Positions 26,207 through 35,493 are shown, counted from the stretch's first letter. The stretch is 64,000 nucleotides of DNA from CAZMSQ01 sp964569025 (GCA_964569025.1 CAZMSQ010000001.1:124001-188000), one strand, 5' to 3'. The notes: a model not told the origin generated them from the letters alone. Program-made: numbers and translations.

Positions 26207-26340
26207 CAATCAATTTGATTTGTCAATGTACAAAACTCTTCGTGTTTGGGTCCTGTTATTCACAATGAAACCCCCTATTTTCGCCCTTTATTGACAGCCT
26301 AATTGGGATAAGGGCATTTCTGGTACAAATTCCTCAGAAT

Positions 26341-27882
26341 ATGGATTCTGGCAAAGTCATTTTGGTCATTCTCGATGGGTGGGGACTCGGGGCCGACCCT
26401 GCTTCCGATGCTATAGCAGCAGCTGAAACCCCGTTTTTTGACCATACATGGGCACAATTTCCCAACTCCACTCTGGTGACTCATGGTGAGCATGTAGGAT
26501 TACCAGGAGGCCAGATGGGTAATTCAGAGGTGGGGCACCTGAATATTGGAGCTGGAAGGGTCGTATATCAGGAACTTGCCAGAATTAACCGTGAGATTTC
26601 CGATGGCCATTTTTTCAATCATCCCGCCCTGCTTCAGGCCATGAACCACGCTAAAACCAAACAGTCCGCACTTCATCTTATTGGTCTGGTCTCGGACGGA
26701 GGCGTGCACGCTCATCTCAACCACCTGAAAGCTCTGTGTGATATGGCCGCCGCCGAAAACCTCGAAAAAGTTTTTATCCATGCTTTTACCGACGGGCGGG
26801 ATACCGACCCAAAAAGTGGCACCACATTCCTCAAAGACCTGCTTGCACATATTCAAAACCAACCCGCACGCCTCGCCTCCGTAGTGGGCAGGTATTATGC
26901 AATGGATCGCGATCAGCGCTGGGAGCGCGTCAAAGTCGCCTATGATCTTTTGGTCAATGGTCGCGGCACCCTCATCGCAGATCCTGTTACAGCAATTCAG
27001 GAAGCATACGAAAAGGGTCTGACCGACGAGTTTCTCCCTCCTATGGTTTTGTCTGACAATGGGAACAATCCAAGGGCTACCATTCAAAAGAATGATGCTG
27101 TCATCTTTTTTAATTTCCGAACCGACCGCCCAAGGCAGCTTACACGAGTCTTGACTCAGGAAGATATGCCTGAGTATGAAATGAAAACAATTCCACTTCA
27201 TTTCACAACCATGACCCGCTACGATGAAACATTCAAAAAAATTGAGGTGGTTTTTGAAAAAGATGACCTCAAGAATACGCTTGGCGAGGTGCTCTCAAAA
27301 TATGGGAAAACTCAGGTGAGAATCGCAGAAACTGAAAAATACCCCCATGTCACCTTCTTTTTTTCCGGCGGAAGAGAGCAGCCTTTTGAACACGAAAAAC
27401 GCATTCTCATCCCCTCTCCAAAGGTGGCCACCTATGATCAACAACCCGAAATGAGCGCGGTTGAAGTGACAAATGCCATTGTTCGGGAAATCCAGGAGAA
27501 TCGACCGGATTTTGTATGCCTCAATTACGCCAATGCCGACATGGTCGGCCACACAGGAGATTTTCAGGCTGCCATTCAAGCCGCCCAAACTGTTGATGCC
27601 TGCCTCCAAAGACTTTCTGAAACTGCCATACCTTTCGGGTATTCCCTGCTGGTGATTGCTGATCACGGAAACTCAGACTATATGATCAACCCGGATGGTT
27701 CTCCAAATACTGCTCACACACTCAATCCCGTACCTTGCATCCTTCTGTCACAGCGTACCGAAGGACTGTCACTCAAGAATGGACGGTTGGCAGATGTGGC
27801 ACCAACAATTCTGCATCTGATGAAACTCTCACAACCTGAGGAAATGACAGGTGTGAACTTGCTTGTTCAATCAGAACCCTGA
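26341..27882 (+). CDS. gpmI: 2,3-bisphosphoglycerate-independent phosphoglycerate mutase
   Basis: Glycolytic enzyme converting 3-phosphoglycerate to 2-phosphoglycerate, 513 residues. Metal-site motifs are LDGWGLG (Asp12), NSEVGHLNIGAGR with catalytic Ser62, TDGRDTDP, RYYAMDRDQRWER and ADHGNSD near the C-terminus, plus HT..PVP. All are in the expected order, so the enzyme should be Mn-dependent and active. It is divergent from the mutase gene. A lipoprotein gene follows 36 bp downstream. Confidence 0.97.
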   Translation: MDSGKVILVILDGWGLGADPASDAIAAAETPFFDHTWAQFPNSTLVTHGEHVGLPGGQMGNSEVGHLNIGAGRVVYQELARINREISDGHFFNHPALLQAMNHAKTKQSALHLIGLVSDGGVHAHLNHLKALCDMAAAENLEKVFIHAFTDGRDTDPKSGTTFLKDLLAHIQNQPARLASVVGRYYAMDRDQRWERVKVAYDLLVNGRGTLIADPVTAIQEAYEKGLTDEFLPPMVLSDNGNNPRATIQKNDAVIFFNFRTDRPRQLTRVLTQEDMPEYEMKTIPLHFTTMTRYDETFKKIEVVFEKDDLKNTLGEVLSKYGKTQVRIAETEKYPHVTFFFSGGREQPFEHEKRILIPSPKVATYDQQPEMSAVEVTNAIVREIQENRPDFVCLNYANADMVGHTGDFQAAIQAAQTVDACLQRLSETAIPFGYSLLVIADHGNSDYMINPDGSPNTAHTLNPVPCILLSQRTEGLSLKNGRLADVAPTILHLMKLSQPEEMTGVNLLVQSEP

Positions 27883-27918
27883 AATCCGTGGCTGCAAAGT
27901 TCAAAATAATAACTCTTT

Positions 27919-28506
27919 ATGAATCCGTACAAAATGTCAAGGATGAACTGTGGATTTGCCAGCGTGGCACTCATCATCCTGCTCTTTTGCGGGTGCTCCG
28001 CTTCCGAAACAGGCAGCGATGAAAATTCAGTCCGAAAAACTGCAGCTTTTTTTGATCTTGACGACTGGTTCCAAAATGAGGCAAAACGCTTATCAGTCCT
28101 TGATTCGGTTATCCGGACTATTACGCTCGATGGTCGCTCAGAGACAAAATCAGTGGCCATTGCCGATTGGAAACAGGAATTGAGGCCATTCATTTATTCA
28201 GACATCAATCGGGCAGGGTGGGCAGACAGGTACGCTGGTGATACCATTCTCAGTCTGGAGAAAAAAATCCGTGCTATTCACTATCAGGCTTTGGATGAGA
28301 AACTGAGGGTACGGGAAATTGACATTCAGTTTGGAGTAGAGGGGAAGGTGCGTCGCATTGAGATTGCCAAAAAGAGGAAAAGTCTGATTGTGGAGAATGA
28401 ACAACAACTGACCTATATCCCCGAAGAAGGATACTCCCTGATGAATTCCCAGTCTACACCGATTTCAAATAAGCAGGAAATGAAGATCAGCGTCAAATGG
28501 GAATGA
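27919..28506 (+). CDS. Small lipoprotein, unknown function
   Basis: A 195-residue protein with a lipoprotein signal (ASVALIILLFCGC, Cys26). Three in-frame ATGs (27919, 27934, 27943) could serve as start. The mature part alternates charged helices and strands (FDLDDWFQNEAKRL, VRTI..DGR, WKQELRPFIYSDIN). Its ending, VRRIEIAKKRKSLIVENEQQLTYIPEEGYSLMNSQ, looks like a small beta-rich domain. I do not recognise the family. It is probably surface or periplasmic and follows gpmI closely but has no evident metabolic link. It converges with an ABC permease gene 21 bp away. Confidence 0.7.
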   Translation: MNPYKMSRMNCGFASVALIILLFCGCSASETGSDENSVRKTAAFFDLDDWFQNEAKRLSVLDSVIRTITLDGRSETKSVAIADWKQELRPFIYSDINRAGWADRYAGDTILSLEKKIRAIHYQALDEKLRVREIDIQFGVEGKVRRIEIAKKRKSLIVENEQQLTYIPEEGYSLMNSQSTPISNKQEMKISVKWE

Positions 28507-28527
28507 TTCTTCGGGTTCTGGATGCTC

Positions 28528-29811
28528 TTACCCTTCGGCAAGGGTCCGGGAAATATCCGTATGAGAAGCCTGCAATGAAGGAATGAGGGAGGCAAGAAGT
28601 CCAATCAGAATGCTGCCAACCACTAAAATCCACTCCTGAGGTAAAAACAATAATCCGGTAAATCGATATTGGTAGGCATCCTGAAGGAACCCAGACAAGA
28701 GTTCCATACCTCCGTGCCCAAGAATAAGACCTGCAAGGCATCCCAACAGTGCTATGAAGACGCCCTCTACGATAATCATGATAAGCAGATAGCTTTTAGA
28801 TGCCCCCATAACACGCATCAATGCAAGTTCATACTTTCTGTCTTTCAAGGAGCTGTACAGCGAGATAAAAATACTGACAGCCGAAACACAAATAATGAGA
28901 TAGGCAAGGGCACGAAGGCCTTCCGCCCCGACGCCCATCATTGAATATAAGCGGTTGATTTGATAGGGTGGCGAGGCTGCCATCATGCCTGTTTGCTCAT
29001 TGATGGTGCGCAGGAGATTCAGGGTCTGGAAATTTCTGTTGCGAAAGGTAATGAGCAGAGATGTAATTTCTTCTTCGCCGGGCGAGGTAATCAATTTCCG
29101 AAGCATTGGATCAACGTCGGGCGGAAGTGCTTGTCCCACCGCCAATGCCGAAGAGTCTTGAATTTCAGAGGTAAATTCTTCGCCATGGGCATGAACGGCC
29201 CATACGCTTTGGGTAGATGTTAAAATGAGTTGGTCCAGCACGGTACTGGAAGGTGCCAGAATTCCGGTGACCCGAAATGCATCGCTGTCTCCATGTACCA
29301 GATTTTCGTCCAAAACAAACCCGTGCGAACTGTGAAATCGGTCACCTACGGCCAGTCCGAGATCGCTCGCTACCTCCGCTCCCAAAGTGACTTCCATGGG
29401 CTCTCTCCAAAGTTGACCCTCAGCCAGAGTAGCACCGAACAGGTCTACATACCCGTGAAGTGTGCCGACTATCCGGTATTTCCGATATGTGTCACCCAGA
29501 GAAAGGGGAATAGCCTGACTGATAAGTGGATGCCGGGGGTTGAGGAAAGGCCTCGCTTCCTCAAGCGTGACATTTCCAGTCGGCAAATCGACATGAAAGA
29601 GATTGCATAAGATCAATTGAAGTGGACTGCCCTTCGCTCCAATGACAAGATCAATCCCAGCCAGGTTGGATTCGAATTTTTCTCCGAACTGCTTGTCCAT
29701 CTGAAGCAACAAACTGGCTAGTCCAATGCCTAAGGCAAACAGCAAGAGGCTGAGCGTCAAGTTCATTGGACGAAAGAGAAGGTTCTTCCAACTGATTTTG
29801 AAAATATTCAT
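28528..29811 (-). CDS. ABC transporter permease, FtsX/LolC/MacB type
   Basis: A 427-residue permease with one N-terminal TM helix (~17-37), a large extracytoplasmic domain (~40-300, including GAKGSPLQLILCNLFHVDLP) and three C-terminal TM helices (~310-335, 345-375, 390-415) of the FtsX fold. Such permeases do not transport through a pore; they couple ATP hydrolysis to work on periplasmic or membrane substrates, for example lipoprotein release or efflux by mechanotransmission. It follows its ATPase gene by 14 bp on the same strand. No membrane-fusion protein or LolA/B gene is adjacent, so the substrate stays open. Confidence 0.88.
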   Translation of the reverse strand: MNIFKISWKNLLFRPMNLTLSLLLFALGIGLASLLLQMDKQFGEKFESNLAGIDLVIGAKGSPLQLILCNLFHVDLPTGNVTLEEARPFLNPRHPLISQAIPLSLGDTYRKYRIVGTLHGYVDLFGATLAEGQLWREPMEVTLGAEVASDLGLAVGDRFHSSHGFVLDENLVHGDSDAFRVTGILAPSSTVLDQLILTSTQSVWAVHAHGEEFTSEIQDSSALAVGQALPPDVDPMLRKLITSPGEEEITSLLITFRNRNFQTLNLLRTINEQTGMMAASPPYQINRLYSMMGVGAEGLRALAYLIICVSAVSIFISLYSSLKDRKYELALMRVMGASKSYLLIMIIVEGVFIALLGCLAGLILGHGGMELLSGFLQDAYQYRFTGLLFLPQEWILVVGSILIGLLASLIPSLQASHTDISRTLAEG

Positions 29812-29825
29812 GAATGGGCGGGTTA

Positions 29826-30476
29826 TTAAGATGTGGAAGAGACGATTTTTTCAAGGAGAATGGCCTTTGGAAAGTCTTCTCGGAGCCTGTTGTCATGGGT
29901 TACAATAAGCAATGCAGCCCCTTCCTTTTTGGCTTCTGCCTCTAACAGACTAACGACCTGTTTGCAATTTGCATCGTCAAGTGCCGAAGTCGGCTCGTCA
30001 GCTAAGAGAACTTTGGGGTGATTGATGACCGCCCGCGCAATGGCAAGCCTTTGTTTTTCGCCCTGACTTAATGCATCAGGGCGTTGTTTGGCTTTATAAT
30101 TCAAGCCGAGGTGCTTGAGTAGTTCAGTAATCCGGGCCGGGTCGGGCTTGAGGCCAGATAAATGGCGGGCAAGAGCCAGATTGTCTGTAACCGAGAGTGA
30201 GCGTACAAAGTGTGGAACTTGAAAAACCAATCCTATGTTCCGACCCCTGAAATGATCAAGTCTTGAACCATTCAGCACACAAATATCCTCGTTGCCAATC
30301 GCAATACTGCCCTTTGTGGGGCGCATCAGCCCCGCAAGCAGGTGGAGAAGGGTCGTTTTTCCACTTCCGGATTGGCCCAGAATGAGACTATGTTCGTTAG
30401 AGGCACAATTTATATCCGGGAATCGCAGGATTGTGGTCCTGTCATAACTGTATGCTACACCTTGCGTCCGGATCAT
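29826..30476 (-). CDS. ABC transporter ATP-binding protein, LolD/MacB class
   Basis: A 216-residue ATPase with Walker A GQSGSGKTT (34-42), Q-loop VFQVPHF (~84-90), signature LSQGE (136-140), Walker B VLLADEP (156-162), D-loop SALD and H-loop His194. Its small size and its partner, an FtsX-type permease directly downstream, put it in the LolD/MacB/FtsE group. It is the first gene of a two-gene operon and is divergent from the aldehyde dehydrogenase gene. Confidence 0.93.
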   Translation of the reverse strand: MIRTQGVAYSYDRTTILRFPDINCASNEHSLILGQSGSGKTTLLHLLAGLMRPTKGSIAIGNEDICVLNGSRLDHFRGRNIGLVFQVPHFVRSLSVTDNLALARHLSGLKPDPARITELLKHLGLNYKAKQRPDALSQGEKQRLAIARAVINHPKVLLADEPTSALDDANCKQVVSLLEAEAKKEGAALLIVTHDNRLREDFPKAILLEKIVSSTS

Positions 30477-30584
30477 CGCAAATCATTTGGGTCAGAAAAA
30501 AAGTTAGGCAACTTTCTATTTATAGAGGTTGGAATTCCGGTTTTTGTTCGTGGTGCTGTATATTTAAGGCAAAGCTCACAACAT

Positions 30585-32039
30585 ATGCCTCCCGATAAAT
30601 ATCTGAAAAATTACATCAATGGAGCATTGATTCCCTCAATCTCCGGCGAATATTTGGATAACATCAATCCATCAACAGGGCAGGTGTATTCACATATTCC
30701 TGACTCAGGTTCCGAAGATATTGATCGGGCAGTAGAAGCTGCATGGCAAGCATTTCCGGCCTGGTCATCTGCCGGCTTGTCAAGAAGAAGCCGAATATTG
30801 GCAAGGATCGCAGATATCATTGAGCAAGATCAAGAAGCGTTTGCACTTGCCGAAAGCCGGGATAATGGCAAACCGGTCAGTATGGCCCGGGCAGTAGATA
30901 TCCCAAGGGCACATCAAAACTTTCGCTTTTTTGCAACCGGTTTGATGCACTTCGCTTCAGAGTCTCACCACATGGAAGGACAGGCCATCAACTATACCCT
31001 GCGCCAGCCCATTGGGGTAGTTGGGTGTATTTCTCCATGGAACCTTCCACTCTATTTGTTTACCTGGAAAATAGCCCCCGCACTTGCAGCTGGAAACTGC
31101 GTTGTCGCAAAGCCCTCAGAGATTACGCCCATGACAGCATTTTTGCTCTCCAGGGCTTGTATCAGAGCCGGACTTCCGGAGGGGGTGCTGAATATCGTTC
31201 ATGGCCTCGGACCCAAAGCTGGTCAGGCCATCATCGAGCACCCGCGCGTTAAGGCAATTTCATTCACAGGTGGGACTTCAACCGGACGGCAAATCGCTGC
31301 TACAGCGGCACCCATGTTCAAAAAACTTTCCCTTGAACTGGGAGGAAAAAACCCAGTCATCATTTTTGATGATTGTGATTTTGATGACATGATGAGTACA
31401 ACCCTTCGCTCGTCGTTTTCAAATAACGGACAAATCTGTTTGTGCGGTTCAAGGATTTACGTGCACCGGCCGATCTATGAAAAATTCAGGGATGAACTTG
31501 TGAAGCGCACTCAATTCATTAAAGTCGGTGATCCTCTCGCAGAAGTAACAGATTTAGGTGCCGTGGTCTCAGAAAATCACCTCAAAAAGATTCAGAGCTA
31601 CATCAATCTCGCTGAGGTAGAAGGAGGGACCGTGCTTTGCGGCGGCGAACAACTGAGTCTGAAAGGTGATCTTTCCGGTGGGTTCTTTATGAGACCCGCT
31701 GTCATCGAGGGTCTTTCCATCTCTTGCAGAACAAACCAAGAGGAAATTTTCGGTCCCGTTGTGACAATCACACCATTCGATTCCGAAGAAGAGGCGCTTT
31801 TTCTTGCCAATGAGACTCCATATGGACTCGCTGCCACTATCTGGACAAAAAATATCAATCGGGCACACCGGATGGCAGAACATATACAGGCCGGAATCGT
31901 TTGGATTAATTGCTGGTTGTTGCGAGACTTGAGAACCCCCTTCGGCGGTATCAAACAATCAGGAGTTGGCAGGGAAGGCGGTTGGGAAGCGTTTCGGTTT
32001 TTTACAGAGCCAAAAAATGTGTGCGTGAAATATGCGTGA
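30585..32039 (+). CDS. NAD(P)-dependent aldehyde dehydrogenase, ALDH8/2-aminomuconate-semialdehyde type
   Basis: The 484-residue enzyme has all ALDH landmarks: PWNLPLYLFTWKIAPALAAGN with Asn153, NAD-binding Lys176 (AKPSE), FTGGTSTG (227-234), general base Glu251 (LELGGKNP) and nucleophile Cys285 in GQICLCGSR. The GQICLCGSR form with the second Cys is typical of 2-aminomuconate/2-hydroxymuconate semialdehyde dehydrogenases (ALDH8-like), a step of tryptophan or aromatic breakdown. That substrate is inference. The start is at the ATG at 30585; the frame extends upstream to 30342 but that part overlaps the divergent ABC ATPase gene and carries no ALDH sequence. Confidence 0.9.
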   Translation: MPPDKYLKNYINGALIPSISGEYLDNINPSTGQVYSHIPDSGSEDIDRAVEAAWQAFPAWSSAGLSRRSRILARIADIIEQDQEAFALAESRDNGKPVSMARAVDIPRAHQNFRFFATGLMHFASESHHMEGQAINYTLRQPIGVVGCISPWNLPLYLFTWKIAPALAAGNCVVAKPSEITPMTAFLLSRACIRAGLPEGVLNIVHGLGPKAGQAIIEHPRVKAISFTGGTSTGRQIAATAAPMFKKLSLELGGKNPVIIFDDCDFDDMMSTTLRSSFSNNGQICLCGSRIYVHRPIYEKFRDELVKRTQFIKVGDPLAEVTDLGAVVSENHLKKIQSYINLAEVEGGTVLCGGEQLSLKGDLSGGFFMRPAVIEGLSISCRTNQEEIFGPVVTITPFDSEEEALFLANETPYGLAATIWTKNINRAHRMAEHIQAGIVWINCWLLRDLRTPFGGIKQSGVGREGGWEAFRFFTEPKNVCVKYA

Positions 32040-32114
32040 AAAGTGTGTTTGGCATTATTGTTGCAAGTTATATGTCTGTCGAATGCCTTTGTGATCTGTA
32101 AATGATGAATATTC

Positions 32115-32145
32115 TTGCCCCTTGCAGTGAAAAATCATACCTTTG
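32115..32145 (+). promoter_or_regulatory. Promoter of the lytic transglycosylase gene
   Basis: TTG (32115-32117), 20 bp, TACCTTTG (32138-32145): a full match to the Bacteroidota TAnnTTTG -7 box at ideal spacing. It predicts a 5' UTR of about 115 nt before the ATG at 32267. Confidence 0.7.
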
Positions 32146-32266
32146 CGTCGCAAAAACAAAGAGTTTTGAGCCAAATAAGATTTTGTGTAAATGAAACTCT
32201 TGATTATATGGCCGTCCGGATTGTTCCTGAAAATATAAAACTGTCTTTTTGACAAACACGAAACCC

Positions 32267-33178
32267 ATGAAAAACAACACAACCACATTTATTCTGGTTG
32301 TGGCAGCGCTCTCTCAGCTGGCCTTTTCCTTTTCTCCGATTGACTCAGAGAAAGGTATCTTTAATGATGCCCTCACCGAAGAGGCAATCCGCCAGAAAAC
32401 AGCACCCCTCCTTTCTGAAGTGGCATATGAGAATTATACCACAGTCAGATTGTTCGTAAAAGAATATGTCGGTGATGGTAAATACGGTTCCCAAATCATT
32501 CTGGGAAGAACCCCACTCTATTATCCGCTCATCGAGTCTGAGATTGCCAGGCGCAACATGCCACAGGAAATAAAATTTCTTCCGGTCATCGAGTCAAATC
32601 TCAATCCAAGGGCCCGCTCCCACAGAGGTGCCGTTGGTTTGTGGCAATTTATGCCGGCAACCGCTCGTGCAATGGGACTTGTAATCAATGAACAGGTCGA
32701 CGAACGTCGTGATGTGTACAAATCAACAATGGCTGCATTAGATTACCTCCAGGAACTGCACGATATTTATGGGGACTGGACAATCGCCATTGCAGCATAT
32801 AACTGCGGGACGCCCCGCATGAATAAGGCTATTCAGGCGGCAGGTAGTAAAGACTTCGAACGGGTACAGTATTTTCTTCCCGGGGAGACAAGAAATTACA
32901 TCCCCAAACTCATCGCAGCCGGATACATGGTGACGTACTACCATCTGCATGACCTGAACCCTAAATATCCGAATTACGAGCTCGTCAATACAAAGGTGTA
33001 TAAAACCCTCAAAGGCTGGACTTTTGATGAGCTTGAATCAGTGACTGGCGTTCCGAAAGACCATATCCGAAAACTCAATCCAGCTTTCTGTCGGGATGAA
33101 ATACCGGAAAGTCCAACTGGCTATGATCTCATTCTCCCGGTCCTTCGAGAAGAATTAGAGTTGGCACTCCGCCCTTAA
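32267..33178 (+). CDS. Membrane-bound lytic murein transglycosylase, MltD-like
   Basis: The 303-residue exported protein has a signal peptide (~1-22), a family-1 SLT domain and a C-terminal LysM-like segment. In the SLT domain, FLPVIESNLNPRA carries the catalytic Glu109, followed by GAVGLWQFMPATARAMGL, IAIAAYNCG and the ETRNYIPKL element typical of MltD. The LysM-like part (~240-300: LKGWTFDELESVTGVPKDHIRKLNP) should bind glycan. It cleaves peptidoglycan strands to 1,6-anhydro ends. The start is the ATG at 32267; a TTG six codons earlier is unlikely. Confidence 0.92.
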   Translation: MKNNTTTFILVVAALSQLAFSFSPIDSEKGIFNDALTEEAIRQKTAPLLSEVAYENYTTVRLFVKEYVGDGKYGSQIILGRTPLYYPLIESEIARRNMPQEIKFLPVIESNLNPRARSHRGAVGLWQFMPATARAMGLVINEQVDERRDVYKSTMAALDYLQELHDIYGDWTIAIAAYNCGTPRMNKAIQAAGSKDFERVQYFLPGETRNYIPKLIAAGYMVTYYHLHDLNPKYPNYELVNTKVYKTLKGWTFDELESVTGVPKDHIRKLNPAFCRDEIPESPTGYDLILPVLREELELALRP

Positions 33179-33222
33179 ACAGGTGGTTGTTTGAGCGGCG
33201 CGCGCCGACCAGAATCCTGCCA

Positions 33223-33630
33223 TCAGTCAGTTGTGTCCATTTCTTTGGAAATCCGCTTCAGCAGTTTAATCATGGCTTCCTCAATCCGGCGGAATGAAAG
33301 GATTTCTTTCCCGGTATACACGAAAAACAAAGCCAACTTTACGTTCTCCGGAATCTGATCGTTTAGTTGGGATTTTTGAAGCCTGTATGCCTCTCGCATA
33401 AGCCTTTTCAACAAGTTCCGGTCTGTTGCTTTTCGGTACTTCCTCCGCGGGGCTGTAAACCCGGCCTGTGCGCCACCTGCTTCTCCATCACCCGGTTTTG
33501 AAAATAGCCAGAATGCCCGGAGCGGGTACTTTCCAACTGACTGTCCTTCAGAGAAGACCCTCTGAATGACTTTGGTGCTTTTGAGATGCTCCCTTTTCCC
33601 AAATCGATATGATGGGCGATTGCCTGACAT
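33223..33630 (-). CDS. rnpA: Ribonuclease P protein component
   Basis: Protein subunit of RNase P, which trims tRNA 5' ends. The RNR motif region is RRKYRKATDRNLLKRLMREAYR, preceded by the beta-strand GGAQAGFTAPRR, in the usual position. The start is set at the ATG at 33630 (135 residues): a longer frame beginning at 33669 would put its first codons inside a terminator-like hairpin. The C-terminal extension (LKRISKEMDTTD) is short and acidic. It follows rpmH in the standard order, with a 151-bp gap that holds the hairpin. Confidence 0.93.
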   Translation of the reverse strand: MSGNRPSYRFGKREHLKSTKVIQRVFSEGQSVGKYPLRAFWLFSKPGDGEAGGAQAGFTAPRRKYRKATDRNLLKRLMREAYRLQKSQLNDQIPENVKLALFFVYTGKEILSFRRIEEAMIKLLKRISKEMDTTD

Positions 33631-33659
33631 ACATTTGAATCCCTGAACGAATGGAATAA

Positions 33660-33693
33660 AAAAAGGCACAATCCTACAGGATTATACCTTTTT
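33660..33693 (-). terminator. Hairpin with U-tract between rpmH and rnpA
   Basis: On the minus strand this RNA forms a 15-bp stem (two G-U pairs) with a 4-nt loop followed by a run of seven U. It is a well-formed intrinsic terminator or attenuator lying after rpmH and 30 nt before the rnpA start, so it likely lowers rnpA expression relative to rpmH. Confidence 0.75.
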
Positions 33694-33781
33694 ACTTATA
33701 CATTATTATTTCTGTAGAATCTCTTAAGAAGATTTCTGCCATGATGGGTTCAATAACAGAGTACCCCCCGAGAGGAGTGCA

Positions 33782-33937
33782 TTACTTGATGCGCATTTCG
33801 TCTGAAACTGTCAGGCGCTTGCGTCCTTTGGCTCTACGGCGTGCGAGTACCTTGCGACCGTCTTTAGACTTCATACGGGCGCGGAACCCATGCTTATTCT
33901 TGCGCTTTCTTCTCGATGGCTGAAATGTCCTTTTCAT
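33782..33937 (-). CDS. rpmH: 50S ribosomal protein L34
   Basis: A 51-residue highly basic protein starting MKRTFQPSRRKRKNKHGFRA and ending DEMRIK. This is the L34 signature; the first 40 residues match the family without gaps (RARMKSKDGRKVLARRRAKGRKRLTVS). It sits at the head of the rpmH-rnpA pair, with a strong promoter 58 bp upstream. No dnaA is nearby in this window, so the origin-linked arrangement cannot be judged. Confidence 0.97.
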   Translation of the reverse strand: MKRTFQPSRRKRKNKHGFRARMKSKDGRKVLARRRAKGRKRLTVSDEMRIK

Positions 33938-33994
33938 CTTCTGTTGTACCTTTAGATTTTCAGCTGAAATCTATATCTTTCAGCGATTGAGGCG

Positions 33995-34025
33995 CAAAGA
34001 TAGAGTAAATTCTGCGTATCAGCAA
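33995..34025 (-). promoter_or_regulatory. Promoter of rpmH-rnpA
   Basis: Read on the minus strand: TTG, 20 bp, TATCTTTG, a full match to the Bacteroidota housekeeping promoter. The expected transcript start lies about 50 nt before the L34 ATG. Confidence 0.75.
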
Positions 34026-34077
34026 GTGTAAAACGGTCTTGCTGCTCAACTTTCTGAAAACAAGGGGGAACCCACAA

Positions 34078-35493
34078 ATGACCTGCACAATGAACATCAG
34101 ATTCTGTGGAGCTGCGCGTGAAGTGACAGGAAGTGCACACTTGATAACACTCGAGAACGGATTCAGGGTTCTTCTTGATTGCGGTCTGTATCAAGGGAAT
34201 GATGAGGAAATGGATACTTTTAACAGGTCTTGGCTTTTTGATCCTTCCGAGATTGATTGTCTGATCTTGTCACACGCTCATATTGATCACAGCGGAAGAA
34301 TCCCCAAGCTCGTGAAAGATGGGTACACAGGGAATATCTACGCAACCCATGCCACCAGAAGCCTGTGCGCCATTATGTTGCTGGACAGCGCGTACATTCA
34401 GGAACGGGAGGCAGAGTATGAAACCCGTGATAAAAGGAAGAAAAACCCACGGGCAAAACAGGTGAGTCCTCTCTACACAGCGAAGGATGTCAAAGACGCA
34501 ATGGATTTGTTCGTCACCACCGGTTACAACAGATGGGTGAAGCTGAGCGATGATGTCGAAGTGCTCTTTAGGGATGCAGGGCATATTCTCGGAAGTGCTT
34601 CCGTCAGCCTTCGGATTAGAGAAAACGGCCAAACGCGTACCATTGGTTTTACAGGTGATATCGGACGTCCCGATCGACCCATCTTGCGTGATCCACAACC
34701 GATGCCACCTTCCGAAATCCTCATTTCTGAGTCAACGTATGGAGATCGCATCCATGAAAGTGCACCAAATGAAGCAGAGCACTTTCTCAGAATCATTCGT
34801 GAAACGTGCCTCGAAAAACGAGGGAAGCTTATTATCCCCGCATTCAGTGTCGGTCGAACTCAGGAAATAGTTTACATGCTCGACCAGCTGCATACTGATG
34901 GCCGTCTGCCCGCTATCCCTGTGTATGTCGATAGCCCCCTCGCCGTCAATGCCACAGCAGTATTCGGGGCTCACCCGGAGTGCTATGACAATGAACTGAA
35001 TGAATACCTCCTTGTCGATGATAATCCATTCGGTTTCAACTCCCTGATCTATGCTCGCGATGTTGAAATCAGCAAATCGCTGAACGAAATGGAAGGCCCC
35101 GCCATCATCATCAGTTCATCCGGTATGATGAATGCCGGACGCGTGAAGCACCATTTGGCAAACAATATCGAAGATCCGAAAAATACCTTCCTGATTGTTG
35201 GTTACTGCGCCCCAGGTACACCTGGTGCCATGCTACGAGATGGTGCAGAGTTTATCAGGATCTTCGGATCCTACAAAAAGGTACGCGCCCACATCGAAAT
35301 AATGGACTCCTTTTCCGCCCATGCAGACAAACACGAACTCGCTCAGTTTCTCAGCCATCAGCGTGAATCGGTAAAGCAGCTATTCCTCGTCCATGGAAAC
35401 TATGACGCCCAAGTGACATTTGCTGCATTCCTTGAAAAAATTGGCTTCCCGAAACCGGAAATTCCGACCTTAGGAGACACATTTGAGCTGTAA
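34078..35493 (+). CDS. MBL-fold beta-CASP RNA nuclease (CPSF-like)
   Basis: The 471-residue protein has the metallo-beta-lactamase motif SHAHIDHSG (HxHxDH: His66, His68, Asp70, His71), DAGHILGSAS (third metal His) and FTGDIGRPDRPIL. A beta-CASP domain follows with VGRTQEIVYML, ISSSGMMNAGRVKHHL and DSFSAHADKHEL, and a terminal VHGNYDAQ. These are the marks of the CPSF-73/RNase J-like "exonuclease" group common in bacteria, probably acting on RNA. AAGGGGGAA lies 8 bp before the ATG at 34078 and fixes the start. It is divergent from rpmH. Confidence 0.92.
   Translation: MTCTMNIRFCGAAREVTGSAHLITLENGFRVLLDCGLYQGNDEEMDTFNRSWLFDPSEIDCLILSHAHIDHSGRIPKLVKDGYTGNIYATHATRSLCAIMLLDSAYIQEREAEYETRDKRKKNPRAKQVSPLYTAKDVKDAMDLFVTTGYNRWVKLSDDVEVLFRDAGHILGSASVSLRIRENGQTRTIGFTGDIGRPDRPILRDPQPMPPSEILISESTYGDRIHESAPNEAEHFLRIIRETCLEKRGKLIIPAFSVGRTQEIVYMLDQLHTDGRLPAIPVYVDSPLAVNATAVFGAHPECYDNELNEYLLVDDNPFGFNSLIYARDVEISKSLNEMEGPAIIISSSGMMNAGRVKHHLANNIEDPKNTFLIVGYCAPGTPGAMLRDGAEFIRIFGSYKKVRAHIEIMDSFSAHADKHELAQFLSHQRESVKQLFLVHGNYDAQVTFAAFLEKIGFPKPEIPTLGDTFEL

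Noticed and set aside
30342..30584. N-terminal extension of the aldehyde dehydrogenase frame
   Set aside because: It runs antisense through the ABC ATPase gene and has no ALDH sequence; the family alignment starts at the ATG at 30585.
33196..33207. 12-bp GC palindrome CGGCGCGCGCCG after the lytic transglycosylase gene
   Set aside because: Perfect but short and without a T-run; it may be part of a convergent terminator between the transglycosylase and rnpA genes, but nothing else supports a function.
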